Notes: generated by a model not told the origin, from the sequence alone. Shown: positions 1 to 8,705, counted from the stretch's first letter. The stretch is DNA of 64,000 nt from Mycobacterium asiaticum DSM 44297 (GCF_000613245.1 NZ_HG964936.1:256521-320520); one strand, 5' to 3'. Translations and numbers: made by a program.

Positions 1-633
1 GCGAACGGTCGAAAGCACCGGCCGCACATCCATTTCGGCCACAAGCGGAAGCATGAGGGCGACTGTCCAAGGGCTGGCGGCCAGTCGTTCCTCACGTGCC
101 CACGCCGCACGGATCTCCTCGTTCCACGGCATGTCCGGATTGAGCACATGGTTGAACTCACCCGTGCCCCACATCGCCGTCATAGCACCAAGAACTTCCC
201 CAGGATCCATCCCAGTGCGTTCCGAAAGCGGGATCGCGTAGCTCTCCAGCAAGACCAGCGCCGCTGTACGGGACGGATATGTTGCGGCGAACAGCGCCGC
301 TGGCGCCAACGCTCCGTCGACCGCCACGAGGACCGCCTCCGAACTGCCTAGATCGTCCAACACTGCGGTGATGCTGTCGGCCCACTGCTCCAAAGTCGGC
401 AACGCACCGGGTGCCACAGGGTCGGACACTCCGGTGCCCAGCTGGTCGAAGAAGATCAGCCGGCCCAGCGAGGCCATCGCCTCAACCCAGCCCTGGATGG
501 ATGGTAGCTCCGGGAGATGCTCGCAGCACGTGAACCAGTTTGGGACGAACACAATGTCGCGTGGACCTGCGCTCGACGCACGATAGGCGACGCGTAAGTC
601 CCCGTTCAGCGCATAGCGCGTCTCCGAGAACAT
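1..633 (-). CDS. alpha/beta-hydrolase-fold protein, N-terminal part (runs off left edge)
   Basis: This is an open frame of 211 codons with no stop before the window edge, so the C-terminus is missing. The start is ATG at 633 with GGAG about 13 bases upstream. The N-terminus resembles the alpha/beta-hydrolase-like domain that, in many mycobacterial proteins, precedes a class III adenylate cyclase domain: a beta strand ending in FVPNWF, then FFDQLGTGVSDP. At the usual nucleophile-elbow position the sequence is VAVDGALAP, so there is no GxSxG serine and the domain may not be a hydrolase. The presence of a cyclase or regulator domain beyond the edge is inference only. The family assignment is fairly sure and the function is unknown. 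Confidence 0.6.
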   Translation of the reverse strand, partial: MFSETRYALNGDLRVAYRASSAGPRDIVFVPNWFTCCEHLPELPSIQGWVEAMASLGRLIFFDQLGTGVSDPVAPGALPTLEQWADSITAVLDDLGSSEAVLVAVDGALAPAALFAATYPSRTAALVLLESYAIPLSERTGMDPGEVLGAMTAMWGTGEFNHVLNPDMPWNEEIRAAWAREERLAASPWTVALMLPLVAEMDVRPVLSTVR

Positions 634-706
634 TGCGGAAGTCTAGCTCCGGGGGAACGCCGTCATCACACGTTTCTGCTGCTCAAAAGCGTTCCTGAAG
701 TGTTTT

Positions 707-1309
707 CTAGGTGGGCCAAGAACTCGCGGTGCTCCGGAAATTGTTGTTCGGCGGACCACAGAAGTCCGAGTTGGTGCCGGCCAGCAGGACGAAATAGCCC
801 TCGCCGCGGCGGGTATCGCTATAGGGCGGGTAGCTCCACCCGCTGTTGCACATGGACGTCGGCGTGCCCACCGTGGCCCGGCGCCAACTGTTCTTGACGC
901 ACGCCTTCAACGCTTCGACGTCCTTCACGCTGCTCTTGGCGATGACCAGCATTCCGCCGCCCCATTGCCCGTCGGCCCTACGGTAGGCACGCGCACCGAA
1001 CCCCGAGTTGTTCGTCTGACAGCCCAGCGCGCGCTGCAACGGTTGGAACACGGTCGCAAGGTCACGGTTAGTGAGACCCGATGCCGCAGTGATGAATCCG
1101 GCGGCGTCGTTGCCGTCGACCTCCTGCACGTTGGCATCGTGGAAACTGAACAGCTGTTGCCCGATGGCGGCATTGGCGCCGCCACCGACGACCGGGCCGC
1201 TGCCGGTGGACGGCATCGGCGGCAACTCACCGGCGGGGTCGGCACCGGCCACGGGTGCCAGGGCGACCGATAACCCAACGGCAATGACCAGCCTTGCAAT
1301 TACTTTCAC
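707..1309 (-). CDS. secreted protein, Rv0398c-like
   Basis: A 200-residue protein starts at GTG 1309, with a strong GGAGGT Shine-Dalgarno ending five bases upstream. Residues 1-23 form a signal peptide (basic start, hydrophobic core, cleavage near VAGADP). The mature part has four cysteines, suggesting disulphides, and no enzyme motif that I recognise. It lies downstream of fadE7 on the same strand with an 81-base gap. By sequence and position it looks like the M. tuberculosis secreted protein Rv0398c. The lipoprotein gene lpqK, which lies between these two in M. tuberculosis as I remember it, is absent. The function is unknown. Confidence 0.75.
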   Translation of the reverse strand: MKVIARLVIAVGLSVALAPVAGADPAGELPPMPSTGSGPVVGGGANAAIGQQLFSFHDANVQEVDGNDAAGFITAASGLTNRDLATVFQPLQRALGCQTNNSGFGARAYRRADGQWGGGMLVIAKSSVKDVEALKACVKNSWRRATVGTPTSMCNSGWSYPPYSDTRRGEGYFVLLAGTNSDFCGPPNNNFRSTASSWPT

Positions 1310-1390
1310 CGGTTACCTCCGATTCCGAACATCACCCATCTTCTTGTACGCATCGGCCGTCAGCAACCGCCAGCGGGCGACGTAAGGGTG

Positions 1391-2590
1391 CTACCGGAAG
1401 GCGGCCTCTCCCGTGAAGGCTTGGCCGAGAACCAGCTGGTGCATCTCCGGGGTCCCTTCGTAGGTCAGCACCGACTCCAGGTTGACCATGTGCCGGATCA
1501 CCGGGTACTCCAGCGATATCCCGTTGCCGCCCAATATGGTTCGTGCGGTACGACAGATTTCGATCGCCTCCCGGGTGTTGTTGAGCTTGCCGAAGCTGAC
1601 CTGGTCCGGGCGCAGTCCGACCCCGTCCTTCAGGCGGCCCAGGTGCAGCGACAGCAGTTGTCCCTTGTGCAACTCGACCGCCATGTCGACCAGCTTGGCC
1701 TGCGTCAGTTGGAAACCGGCGATCGGGCGCCCGAACTGGGTGCGTTGCGTCGCGTATTCCAGCGCGGACTGCCAGGCCGAGCGTGCCGCACCCATCGAGC
1801 CCCAGATGATTCCGTAGCGCGCCTCCGATAGACACGCCAGCGGCCCTTTCAGACCGGTCGCCTCGGGCAGCAGCGCGTCGGCGGGCAACCGCACGTCGTC
1901 AAGCACCAATTCACTGGTGATCGAAGCCCGCAGCGACAGCTTGTGGTGAATCGTGTTCGCCGTGAAGCCCGGGGTGTCGGTCGGCACAATGAACCCCCGG
2001 ATTCCCTCGTCCGTCGCGGCCCACACCACAGCGACATCGGCGATCGATCCATTGGTGATCCACATCTTGCGGCCGTTGAGCACCCAGTCCGAACCGTCGC
2101 GCTTGGCCCGCGTCTTCATCGCCGCCGGGTCGGATCCGACGTCGGGCTCGGTCAGCCCGAAGCAACCGATGAGCTCGCCCGCGGCCATGCCGGGCAACCA
2201 CCGCTGCTTCTGTTCCTCCGAGCCGTTATTCCAGATCGCGAACATCGCCAGCGAGCCCTGCACCGACACCAGCGACCGGATACCGGAATCGGCGGCTTCG
2301 AGTTCCAGGCACGCCAGGCCATAGTGCACCGCGGACGCGCCGCCGCATCCATAGCCGTGCAGATGCATACCGAGCAGGCCCAGTTCACCGAACTGCTTGG
2401 CCAATTCGCGCGCTACCGGCAGGTCACCGTCCTCGAACCACTGGCCCACATACGGGATCACCTGCTCGGCGCAGAACGCCCGCACCGTATCGCGCACGGC
2501 GATCTCGTCGTCGGACAACGATGCGTCCAAACCGAGTGGGTCGTAGGGATCGAAGACGGGCGGTGTCGAGTTACTTGCAGCGGTGCTCAT
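1391..2590 (-). CDS. fadE7: acyl-CoA dehydrogenase FadE7 (glutaryl-CoA dehydrogenase-like)
   Basis: A 399-residue flavoprotein with the full acyl-CoA dehydrogenase layout: an alpha-helical N-terminal domain, the FAD/substrate segment GCFGLTEPDVGSDP near residues 142-155, WVLNGRKMWITNG, and a C-terminal helical domain ending LTYEGTPEMHQL. The glutamate in YEGT (about residue 378) matches the catalytic base of glutaryl-CoA and isovaleryl-CoA dehydrogenases. It should oxidise an acyl-CoA to the enoyl-CoA and pass electrons to ETF. Glutaryl-CoA as substrate is suggested by similarity but not proven. It is divergent from the next gene with only 35 bases between. Position and sequence match fadE7 (Rv0400c). 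Confidence 0.88.
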   Translation of the reverse strand: MSTAASNSTPPVFDPYDPLGLDASLSDDEIAVRDTVRAFCAEQVIPYVGQWFEDGDLPVARELAKQFGELGLLGMHLHGYGCGGASAVHYGLACLELEAADSGIRSLVSVQGSLAMFAIWNNGSEEQKQRWLPGMAAGELIGCFGLTEPDVGSDPAAMKTRAKRDGSDWVLNGRKMWITNGSIADVAVVWAATDEGIRGFIVPTDTPGFTANTIHHKLSLRASITSELVLDDVRLPADALLPEATGLKGPLACLSEARYGIIWGSMGAARSAWQSALEYATQRTQFGRPIAGFQLTQAKLVDMAVELHKGQLLSLHLGRLKDGVGLRPDQVSFGKLNNTREAIEICRTARTILGGNGISLEYPVIRHMVNLESVLTYEGTPEMHQLVLGQAFTGEAAFR

Positions 2591-2613
2591 GCCTCAATCC
2601 TGCCCTTGCCCGG

Positions 2614-2619
2614 TAGTCT
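2614..2619 (+). promoter_or_regulatory. -10 box of leaderless promoter for DUF3054 gene
   Basis: TAGTCT lies six bases before ATG 2626. This is the TANNNT spacing expected when transcription begins at the start codon. There is no Shine-Dalgarno upstream of that ATG. Confidence 0.5.
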
Positions 2620-2625
2620 CGCTGC

Positions 2626-3006
2626 ATGCAACCACGGCGGGGGCCGGCCTGGCTTGGCTGGCTGGTGACCGATGTCGTGGCCGTTCTGGTGTTTTGCGCG
2701 CTAGGGCGGCGCAGTCACGACGAGGGCGTCACGGCCAGCGGCCTCGCGACGACGGCCTGGCCGTTTCTGGCCGGTACGGCGGTGGGCTGGCTTTTATCGC
2801 GGGGCTGGCGCAGGCCGACGGCGGTGGTGCCGACTGGCGTGATCGTGTGGGCGTCGAGCTTGGTGGTCGGCATGCTGTTGCGAAAAGTAAGTTCGGCCAG
2901 CGTGGCGGTGGCGTTCATAGCGGTGGCTTCGACAGTGACCGCGGTCTTCCTGCTCGGCTGGCGCGCGGCGGTCGAACTCGTCGCACGGCGACGTTCGGAC
3001 GGCTGA
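2626..3006 (+). CDS. DUF3054 membrane protein, Rv0401-like
   Basis: A 126-residue integral membrane protein with four hydrophobic segments (about residues 11-26, 43-60, 66-85 and 90-113), separated by short charged loops such as GRRSHDE and SRGWRRPT and ending in an RRRSDG tail. This fits the DUF3054 family, whose function is unknown. It is preceded by a -10-like box rather than a ribosome-binding site, so it is probably a leaderless transcript. The position next to fadE7 is conserved with Rv0401 of M. tuberculosis. The methyltransferase gene follows after 13 bases, so read-through is likely. Confidence 0.75.
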   Translation: MQPRRGPAWLGWLVTDVVAVLVFCALGRRSHDEGVTASGLATTAWPFLAGTAVGWLLSRGWRRPTAVVPTGVIVWASSLVVGMLLRKVSSASVAVAFIAVASTVTAVFLLGWRAAVELVARRRSDG

Positions 3007-3019
3007 AAGGTTCGCCGGT

Positions 3020-3958
3020 TTGGTACGCGAGGACGGTGACACCTGGGATCTGGCTACCGGCGTCGGTATGACGGCCACCTTCGGCGCGGTCGCCAGGGCG
3101 GTGGGCACCAATAAGGGCCTGCTTGACGATCCCTTTGCCGAACCGTTGGTGCGGGCGGCCGGCGTGGATTTCTTTATCCGGGTCATCGAGGACAACCGTT
3201 ATGCAACCGACGGCGGCAACGACCCCACGATGATTGGCATGATCAATGTCCTCGCCGTGCACGGTCGGTTCCTGGACGAGCTGTTGACCAGTGCCGCGCG
3301 AGCGGGTGTCCGGCAGGTGGTGAACCTGGGATGTGGCCTGGACACTCGGGCGTTTCGGTTGTGGTGGCCGCCCGGAATGAGGTTCTACGAGATCGATCGG
3401 TCGAAGGTGGTGGATTTCAAAGAGCAAGTCCTGCACCAAATCGGCGCCAAACTGACCGCGCACCGGTACGCGCTGGGCGCCGACCTCCGCGCTGAATGGT
3501 TGACGGCGTTGCGTCGAGTTGGATTCGACCCGGCCCAACGTACCGTCTGGATTGCCGAAAACCTGCTCGTTGGCTACCTGCCGCCGGAGGCGCAGGATCG
3601 GCTGCTGCGCGACATCACCTCGATGAGCGCGGCCGGCAGCTGGTTTGCTGCCGATCACCTGCCATGGACGCCGGAGCAGCTGGAAGAGGGTCGGGCCTTC
3701 CTTGATGGCTGGCGCCAGCAGGGACTGGACATTGACCTGACCAAGGTTACTTACGAGGCCGAATTCCGTTCGGTGTCAGAATATTTGGCGGCGCACGGGT
3801 GGCAGACCACCGACCGGACGCTGGTTGACCTGCTGACCGCCACCGGGTTGGGCGGCCGGCGACCGGTCAGTTCACACGACATGGCGATCACGCCGCGATA
3901 CGTCACCGCGATCCTGGCCGCAAGCAGTGACGGGCACGGGCCAAGTGACGGCCGCTAA
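3020..3958 (+). CDS. SAM-dependent methyltransferase, UPF0677/LCMT-like family
   Basis: A 312-residue class I methyltransferase of the large mycobacterial UPF0677 family. Hallmarks are the start VREDGDTWDLATGVG, the SAM-binding glycine motif VVNLGCGLDTRAFRL (about residues 99-113), the acidic YEIDRSKVVDFK strand and WIAENLLVGYLPPEAQ. The start is TTG 3020, with AAAGG nine bases upstream. Many family members methylate carboxylates or hydroxyls of lipids and natural products, but the substrate here cannot be read from sequence. It overlaps the following GNAT gene by 32 bases and heads an operon with three flavin monooxygenases. No such gene lies here in M. tuberculosis. Confidence 0.85.
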   Translation: MVREDGDTWDLATGVGMTATFGAVARAVGTNKGLLDDPFAEPLVRAAGVDFFIRVIEDNRYATDGGNDPTMIGMINVLAVHGRFLDELLTSAARAGVRQVVNLGCGLDTRAFRLWWPPGMRFYEIDRSKVVDFKEQVLHQIGAKLTAHRYALGADLRAEWLTALRRVGFDPAQRTVWIAENLLVGYLPPEAQDRLLRDITSMSAAGSWFAADHLPWTPEQLEEGRAFLDGWRQQGLDIDLTKVTYEAEFRSVSEYLAAHGWQTTDRTLVDLLTATGLGGRRPVSSHDMAITPRYVTAILAASSDGHGPSDGR

Positions 3959-4451
3959 CGGGGATCGGCTGCGCTTCGTCGCGACCGCATTGCAGGATCC
4001 ACTGGCTCAACCCCTGCTCGTGGCGCTGGCCGACGAGTACGCGGAGCGCTACGGCGGCGAGCCGGCACGGTATCTGGCCTGGCTCGTCGACAGCCCGGAC
4101 GGTGAGTTCGCCGAGCCACACGGGGGCATGTTGATCGGAGTCGTGGACGGGGAGCCGGTAACCGGAGGCGCATTCTGTCGATTCGACGCCGAGACGGCCG
4201 AACTCAAGCGGATATGGACTCACCGCGACCATCGCCGCCGCGGCTACGCGACGGCGCTGCTGGCGGCACTGGAATCTCTGATCGCCGCCCGCGGTTACAC
4301 CAGGGTGTACCTGATAACCGGTGATCGCCAGCCCGAGGCCGAAGAGCTTTACCAGGCCACCGGCTACACGCGGTTGGCCGAACCGCTACCCGCCCGCGGC
4401 CCGGTGTTCCCGGTAGCCTTCCTGAAAATCCTGGAACAGAAACGGACATGA
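3927..4451 (+). CDS. GNAT family N-acetyltransferase
   Basis: A 174-residue GCN5-related acetyltransferase. The acetyl-CoA site is the motif A segment HRRRGYATALLAALE (about residues 99-113), followed by a motif B-like stretch ending LYQATGYTRL. The start is GTG 3927 inside the end of the methyltransferase; GTG 3945 is an alternative. The last four bases overlap the next start (ATGA at 4448), so translation is coupled. A GNAT gene beside luciferase-like monooxygenases recalls bacterial S-alkyl-cysteine salvage operons, where amine acetylation precedes oxidative C-S cleavage. That role is inference from context. Confidence 0.8.
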   Translation: MTGTGQVTAANGDRLRFVATALQDPLAQPLLVALADEYAERYGGEPARYLAWLVDSPDGEFAEPHGGMLIGVVDGEPVTGGAFCRFDAETAELKRIWTHRDHRRRGYATALLAALESLIAARGYTRVYLITGDRQPEAEELYQATGYTRLAEPLPARGPVFPVAFLKILEQKRT

Positions 4452-5524
4452 CGTTTCATCTGGGCGTGGCCCTCGACGGGTACGGCTGGCACACCCACGC
4501 GTGGGTGCTGACGGCCGAGACACGCTCGGTGCTCACCGGAAACTACTGGGCGGATCTGGCGGTCACCGCCGAACGCGGGCTGCTGGATTTCCTCACCATC
4601 GACGACTCGCTGATGCCGCAGGTCGGCCGCAGCTCCCGGCTACATCCGGACCGACTGACCGGGCGCGGGGACGCGGTGCTGGTCGCCGCTCGCATCGCGC
4701 CGCTCACCCGGCACATCGGGCTGATCCCGGTGGCCACGGTCACTCATACCGAACCCTTTCATGTCTCCAAAGCCATTGCCACGCTTGACTTTGTGTCGCA
4801 CGGCAGGGCGGGTTGGCAACCCCGCGTCAGCGGCACCGCCCACGAGGCGGCCTTGTTCGGTCGCCGGACGATCAACCCTGCCGAATTATTCGAGGAGGCA
4901 GTCGAATTCGTCGACGTGGTGCGCAGGTTGTGGGACAGCTGGGAGGACGACGCGGTGATCCGCGACGTCGACGCCGGACGCTACATCGACCGGGACAAGC
5001 TGCACTACATCGATTTCACCGGAAAGTACTTCTCCGTAAAAGGTCCGTCCATCACGCCGCGCCCGCCGCAGGGTCAGCCGGTGGTGGCCGCCCTCGCCCA
5101 CGCCACACCCGTATACCAATTCGCGGCCGAAACCTCCGACCTCGTCTTCGTCACGCCCGCCGACGACGCCGGCGCGGTCGGCATCCTCGACGAAGTGCGC
5201 GGCATCAGCGAATGCCTGAAGGTGTTTGCCGACATCGTCGTTTCATTCCACGGGCAGGACGACTTCCGCTCCGACACCTGGGTATGGACGGGCACCCCAA
5301 CCGAATTGGTGGACCTGCTGCTGGGTTGGCGACGCGTCGGCTTCGACGGGGTGCGCCTGCGTCCGGCCGTGAACGCCACCGATCTTCCGGTGATCGCCGA
5401 CCAGGTGGTGCCGCTGTTGCAAGATGCGGGCCAGTTCCGCACCCGGTACCGGGAATCCGAGACGCTGCGCGAGCGGCTCGGGTTGCCGGTGGCACCCAAT
5501 CGATATGTGGCGGTGGACCAATGA
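4448..5524 (+). CDS. luciferase-like flavin monooxygenase (NtaA/DszA type), first of three
   Basis: A 358-residue LLM-class protein with N-terminal FHLGVALDGYGWHTHAW, the FLTIDDSLMPQ segment after the first helix, and the family signature SHGRAGWQPRVSG near residues 117-129 that marks NtaA/SnaA/DszA-type FMN-dependent monooxygenases. These enzymes take reduced FMN from a separate reductase and attack C-S or C-N bonds. At 358 residues it is somewhat shorter than typical NtaA proteins (about 430-450). It is joined by ATGA overlaps to the GNAT gene before it and the second monooxygenase after it. The substrate is unknown. Confidence 0.82.
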   Translation: MTFHLGVALDGYGWHTHAWVLTAETRSVLTGNYWADLAVTAERGLLDFLTIDDSLMPQVGRSSRLHPDRLTGRGDAVLVAARIAPLTRHIGLIPVATVTHTEPFHVSKAIATLDFVSHGRAGWQPRVSGTAHEAALFGRRTINPAELFEEAVEFVDVVRRLWDSWEDDAVIRDVDAGRYIDRDKLHYIDFTGKYFSVKGPSITPRPPQGQPVVAALAHATPVYQFAAETSDLVFVTPADDAGAVGILDEVRGISECLKVFADIVVSFHGQDDFRSDTWVWTGTPTELVDLLLGWRRVGFDGVRLRPAVNATDLPVIADQVVPLLQDAGQFRTRYRESETLRERLGLPVAPNRYVAVDQ

Positions 5525-6636
5525 TCCCGTTGTCAATTCTGGACCTGGCGCCGATCAGCGCCGGCAGCGACGCGACCACCGCGTTGCGCAACACCATCGA
5601 TCTGGCTCAGCGGGCCGAGGGGTGGGGCTTCAAACGGTACTGGGTGGCCGAGCACCACTTCGTCGGCGTCGCCAGTTCGTCGCCGGCGGTGTTGATCGGC
5701 CAGATCGCTGCCGCCACCAACCGAATTCGGGTTGGCGCGGCCGCGGTTCAACTGGGCTACACCACCGCGATTGCCGTTGTCGAGAACTTCGGCATGCTCG
5801 ACGCCTTCTACCCCGGGCGGATAGACCTGGGTGTCGGCCGCTCCGGGCAGCGTCGCTCCGATGAGCGCAAACCCAAGCAGCCCAAAGAACCCCGCCCGCC
5901 GCGCCGGTGGCATGAGGTCGACGGAGTGGTGGTGCCAACGCCGTTCGATCTGCGCGGGTTACTCGACCTCGAACGGCTGCAGGCCAGCATGGCCATCCTG
6001 CAGCAGCCCCAGGCGATCTCGCCCGACTTCGACGAGCAGGTGCGGGACATGGTCGCGTTCCTCGAAGGCAGCTACCATGCCGGGGAGTTCGACGTTCACG
6101 CGGTGCCCGGTGAGCATTCGGGCCTGCGGCCGTGGATCTTTGGCAGCAGCAGAGGACAAAGCGCCCGGGTGGCCGGCGCGCTGGGACTGCCCTTCGTCGC
6201 CAGCTACCACATCACCCCCGCCACCGCGTTGGAAGCCGTCGAGGCGTACCGCGAAACCTTTGTGCCGTCGGTCGCGCTGGAGCGCCCCTACGTGGTGGTC
6301 TCGGCCGACATCGTGGTGGCCGACGACACCGCCACCGCCCAGCGCCTGGCCGCCGGGTACGGGCACTGGGTCTACTCGATCCGGACGGGCGTCGGCGCAA
6401 TGCCCTATCCCGACCCGGATGAGTGCGGACCGCTCACCGAGGAACAACTGGCGGTGGTAAAGGACCGCATTGCGACGCAATTCGTCGGCAATCCCGACGA
6501 GGTCGCCGAACGTCTGCAGGCCCTCCAACGGGTCACCGGTGCCGACGAACTCGTCGTCACCTCGGTCACCCACCGCCATGAGGACCGCCTGCGATCGCAC
6601 GAGCTGATAGCTCGGAGGTGGGGGATAACCCCATGA
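5521..6636 (+). CDS. luciferase-like oxidoreductase, MsnO8-type, second of three
   Basis: A 371-residue LLM protein starting at ATG 5521, which overlaps the previous stop by four bases. Much longer upstream readings in this frame merely shadow the preceding gene. Typical features are the start IPLSILDLAPIS, the segment YWVAEHHFVGVASSSPAVLIG, RIRVGAAAVQLGYTT and GRIDLGVGRSG. After the last of these comes a charged KPKQPKEPRPPRR insert. This layout fits the group-1 luciferase family that includes MsnO8-like proteins and Bacillus YtmO. Its tail overlaps the next gene by four bases, so all three monooxygenases are probably made together. Confidence 0.82.
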   Translation: MIPLSILDLAPISAGSDATTALRNTIDLAQRAEGWGFKRYWVAEHHFVGVASSSPAVLIGQIAAATNRIRVGAAAVQLGYTTAIAVVENFGMLDAFYPGRIDLGVGRSGQRRSDERKPKQPKEPRPPRRWHEVDGVVVPTPFDLRGLLDLERLQASMAILQQPQAISPDFDEQVRDMVAFLEGSYHAGEFDVHAVPGEHSGLRPWIFGSSRGQSARVAGALGLPFVASYHITPATALEAVEAYRETFVPSVALERPYVVVSADIVVADDTATAQRLAAGYGHWVYSIRTGVGAMPYPDPDECGPLTEEQLAVVKDRIATQFVGNPDEVAERLQALQRVTGADELVVTSVTHRHEDRLRSHELIARRWGITP

Positions 6637-7949
6637 GCCGCAAGCCCATTCATCTGGCGGCTCACTTTCCTGGGGTGAACAACACGACGGTGTGGGCTGA
6701 CCCTACCGCCGGCAGCCAAATCGAGTTCGACTCCTTCGTCCATCTCGCCCGCACCGCAGAACGCGGCTTGTTCGACTTCTTCTTCCTGGCCGAAGGCCTG
6801 CGGCTGCGCGAGCACCGCGGTCGCATCCACGACCTGGATGTCGTCGGTCGGCCGGACACCTTTACCGTGCTGGCGGCGCTGGGCGGAGTCACCGACCGGA
6901 TCGGGCTCACCGGGACCATCAACACCACCTTCAACGAACCATTCGAAGTGGCAAGACAATTCGCGACGCTCGACCACTTGTCCGGCGGGCGGGCCGGCTG
7001 GAACATCGTGACCTCGTCGGACGCGTTCACCGGCGCGAACTTCCGGCGCGGCGGCTTCCTGCACCATGCCGACCGCTACCGGCGGGCCGAGGAATTCGTC
7101 ACCGTCGCCCGGAAATTCTGGGACAGCTGGGCACCCGACGCCGTCGTGGCCGACACCAGCGCCCGGGTCTATGTCAATCCGGACGGCATCCGCAGCGTCG
7201 AACACCGCGGCGAGCAGTTCGACGTTTGTGGCTTCGCGACGCTACCGGCCGGGCCCCAGGGACATCCGGTCTTGCTGCAAGCCGGCGACTCCGACGAGGG
7301 CCGCGCGTTCGGCGCTCGGTATGCCGACGCGTTGTTCACGCTGCACGGGTCGTTGGAGGACGGTCGGCGGTACTACGCCGACGTCAAGGGCCGCGTGCGG
7401 GCCGCCGGCCGAGATCCCGAGCAGGTCAAGGTTTTTCCGGCGGCGACGTTCGTGCTGGGGGACACCGACGACGAGGCTCGGGACAAGGCGCGCCACATTC
7501 GCTATCAGCAGGTCAGCGGCGCGACCGCGATCACGATGCTCGAACAGGTGTGGGGCCGCGAGCTCACCGATTTCGATCCCGACGGCCCGCTGCCCGATTT
7601 CGATCCGGTCGTCGACAGCGACATCACCCAGGGCCGCGTCCGCCACGGTGACCCGGTCGCGGTGGCCCGGCGTTTCCGAGAACGCGCCGCGGCGGCGGGG
7701 TTGTCCATCCGCGAGTTGGTCATCGCGATCACCGCTCGGCAACAGTTCGTCGGCACCGCCACCCACATCGCCGATGAGATCGACCGCTATATCCAGGCCG
7801 ACGCCTGCGACGGGTTCATTCTGGTGCCGCACCTGACGCCGCACGGCCTCGACGAGTTCGTCGACCGGGTGGTGCCGATCCTGCAGGAGCGAGGCGCGTA
7901 CCGCACCGAGTACCCGGGCGCGACGCTGCGCGAGAACTTGGCGGGCTAA
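6633..7949 (+). CDS. luciferase-like FMN-dependent monooxygenase (NtaA/SnaA/DszA family), third of three
   Basis: A 438-residue protein of normal length for the NtaA family: HLAAHFPGVNNTTVW, FFFLAEGLRLREHRG, TGTINTTFNEPFEVARQFATLDHLSGGRAGWNIVTS, then VLLQAGDSDEGRAFGARYADALF. I chose ATG 6633 because it overlaps the upstream stop (ATGA) and has GGAGG 14 bases upstream; GTG 6618 would add five residues. The family uses reduced flavin to oxidise compounds such as nitrilotriacetate, dibenzothiophene sulfone or N-acetyl-S-alkyl-cysteines. Its stop overlaps that of the convergent MBL gene (7946-7949). Confidence 0.85.
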   Translation: MSRKPIHLAAHFPGVNNTTVWADPTAGSQIEFDSFVHLARTAERGLFDFFFLAEGLRLREHRGRIHDLDVVGRPDTFTVLAALGGVTDRIGLTGTINTTFNEPFEVARQFATLDHLSGGRAGWNIVTSSDAFTGANFRRGGFLHHADRYRRAEEFVTVARKFWDSWAPDAVVADTSARVYVNPDGIRSVEHRGEQFDVCGFATLPAGPQGHPVLLQAGDSDEGRAFGARYADALFTLHGSLEDGRRYYADVKGRVRAAGRDPEQVKVFPAATFVLGDTDDEARDKARHIRYQQVSGATAITMLEQVWGRELTDFDPDGPLPDFDPVVDSDITQGRVRHGDPVAVARRFRERAAAAGLSIRELVIAITARQQFVGTATHIADEIDRYIQADACDGFILVPHLTPHGLDEFVDRVVPILQERGAYRTEYPGATLRENLAG

Positions 7950-8692
7950 CGGGCCTTCTTCAGGGCCGCCTCGGTCGCTTCCCGGATGGGCCCGCGCCAC
8001 AGGGGGCCATGACCCGGCGCCAGGATCTCGGTGTCCAGCAGCGCCAGCGCCGAAAGCGTGCGGATGCAGTCCTGCTGGCTGTGACTGAAGATCGCCGGCA
8101 GCAGTTGCGGCCCGTCGTGGCGGATCAGCGGATGCCCGGTGACCAGCGCGTCGCCGCTGGCCAGCACGCCGTCGACCAGGTAGGAGCAATGCCCGTGGGT
8201 GTGCCCGGGGCTGAAAACGGGTTTTGGATGGCCGGGCAGGCTCGCCGCGATGTCGGGCGTCAACGGCTGTGCGGTCGGAATGCCGTCGCGGACCAGGCCG
8301 CCGCTGCGCACCACGTGCGCGGTCCACACCGCCCAGCGGGGCCGCCAAAGACGCAGCGCCAGATCGGCCACCGACACCTGTTCCAGGTACTCGCGCTTGG
8401 CGTGGCCCACCTCCTCGGCGTGGCAGTACACCGGGGTGCCGTGCTCGCGGGCGAACCAGATCGCGGTGCCGAAGTGGTCGATATGGGCGTGCGTGAGCAC
8501 GATGGCGCGCAGGTCGGCGGGACCGAAGCCCAGCTTGCGCAGCGAGTTCAACACCTCCTCGCGGTCACCGGGATAGCCGGCGTCGATCAGCATCACACCG
8601 GTGTCGTCGGTGACGAGCACCCAATTGACGGCAGGACCGTGCGCGAGGTGGACGGTATCGGTGATTTGAACCAGCTGCGTCTTCCCCGCCAT
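7946..8692 (-). CDS. metallo-beta-lactamase-fold hydrolase, Rv0406c-like
   Basis: A 248-residue MBL-fold protein. The zinc motif HAHIDH lies at residues 68-73, with later ligands in SPGHTHGH, SGDALV and LAPGHGPLW, so the dinuclear site looks intact. The start at ATG 8692 is supported by TACACT seven bases upstream (a leaderless -10 position). A longer reading would run into the fgd1 coding region. It is convergent with the third monooxygenase and divergent from fgd1, as Rv0406c is beside fgd1 in M. tuberculosis. MBL proteins of this shape are often glyoxalase II-like or lactonase-like thioester/ester hydrolases; the substrate is unknown. Confidence 0.82.
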   Translation of the reverse strand: MAGKTQLVQITDTVHLAHGPAVNWVLVTDDTGVMLIDAGYPGDREEVLNSLRKLGFGPADLRAIVLTHAHIDHFGTAIWFAREHGTPVYCHAEEVGHAKREYLEQVSVADLALRLWRPRWAVWTAHVVRSGGLVRDGIPTAQPLTPDIAASLPGHPKPVFSPGHTHGHCSYLVDGVLASGDALVTGHPLIRHDGPQLLPAIFSHSQQDCIRTLSALALLDTEILAPGHGPLWRGPIREATEAALKKAR

Positions 8693-8699
8693 GACCGAG

Positions 8700-8705
8700 A
8701 GTGTA
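8700..8705 (-). promoter_or_regulatory. -10 box of leaderless promoter for MBL hydrolase gene
   Basis: On the minus strand TACACT is followed by seven bases and then ATG 8692. This fits a leaderless mycobacterial promoter and decides the start. Confidence 0.5.

Noticed and set aside
4813..5520. In-frame 5' extension of the second monooxygenase
   Set aside because: It lies inside the first monooxygenase gene and has no family sequence. ATG 5521 has the ATGA overlap seen at neighbouring junctions.
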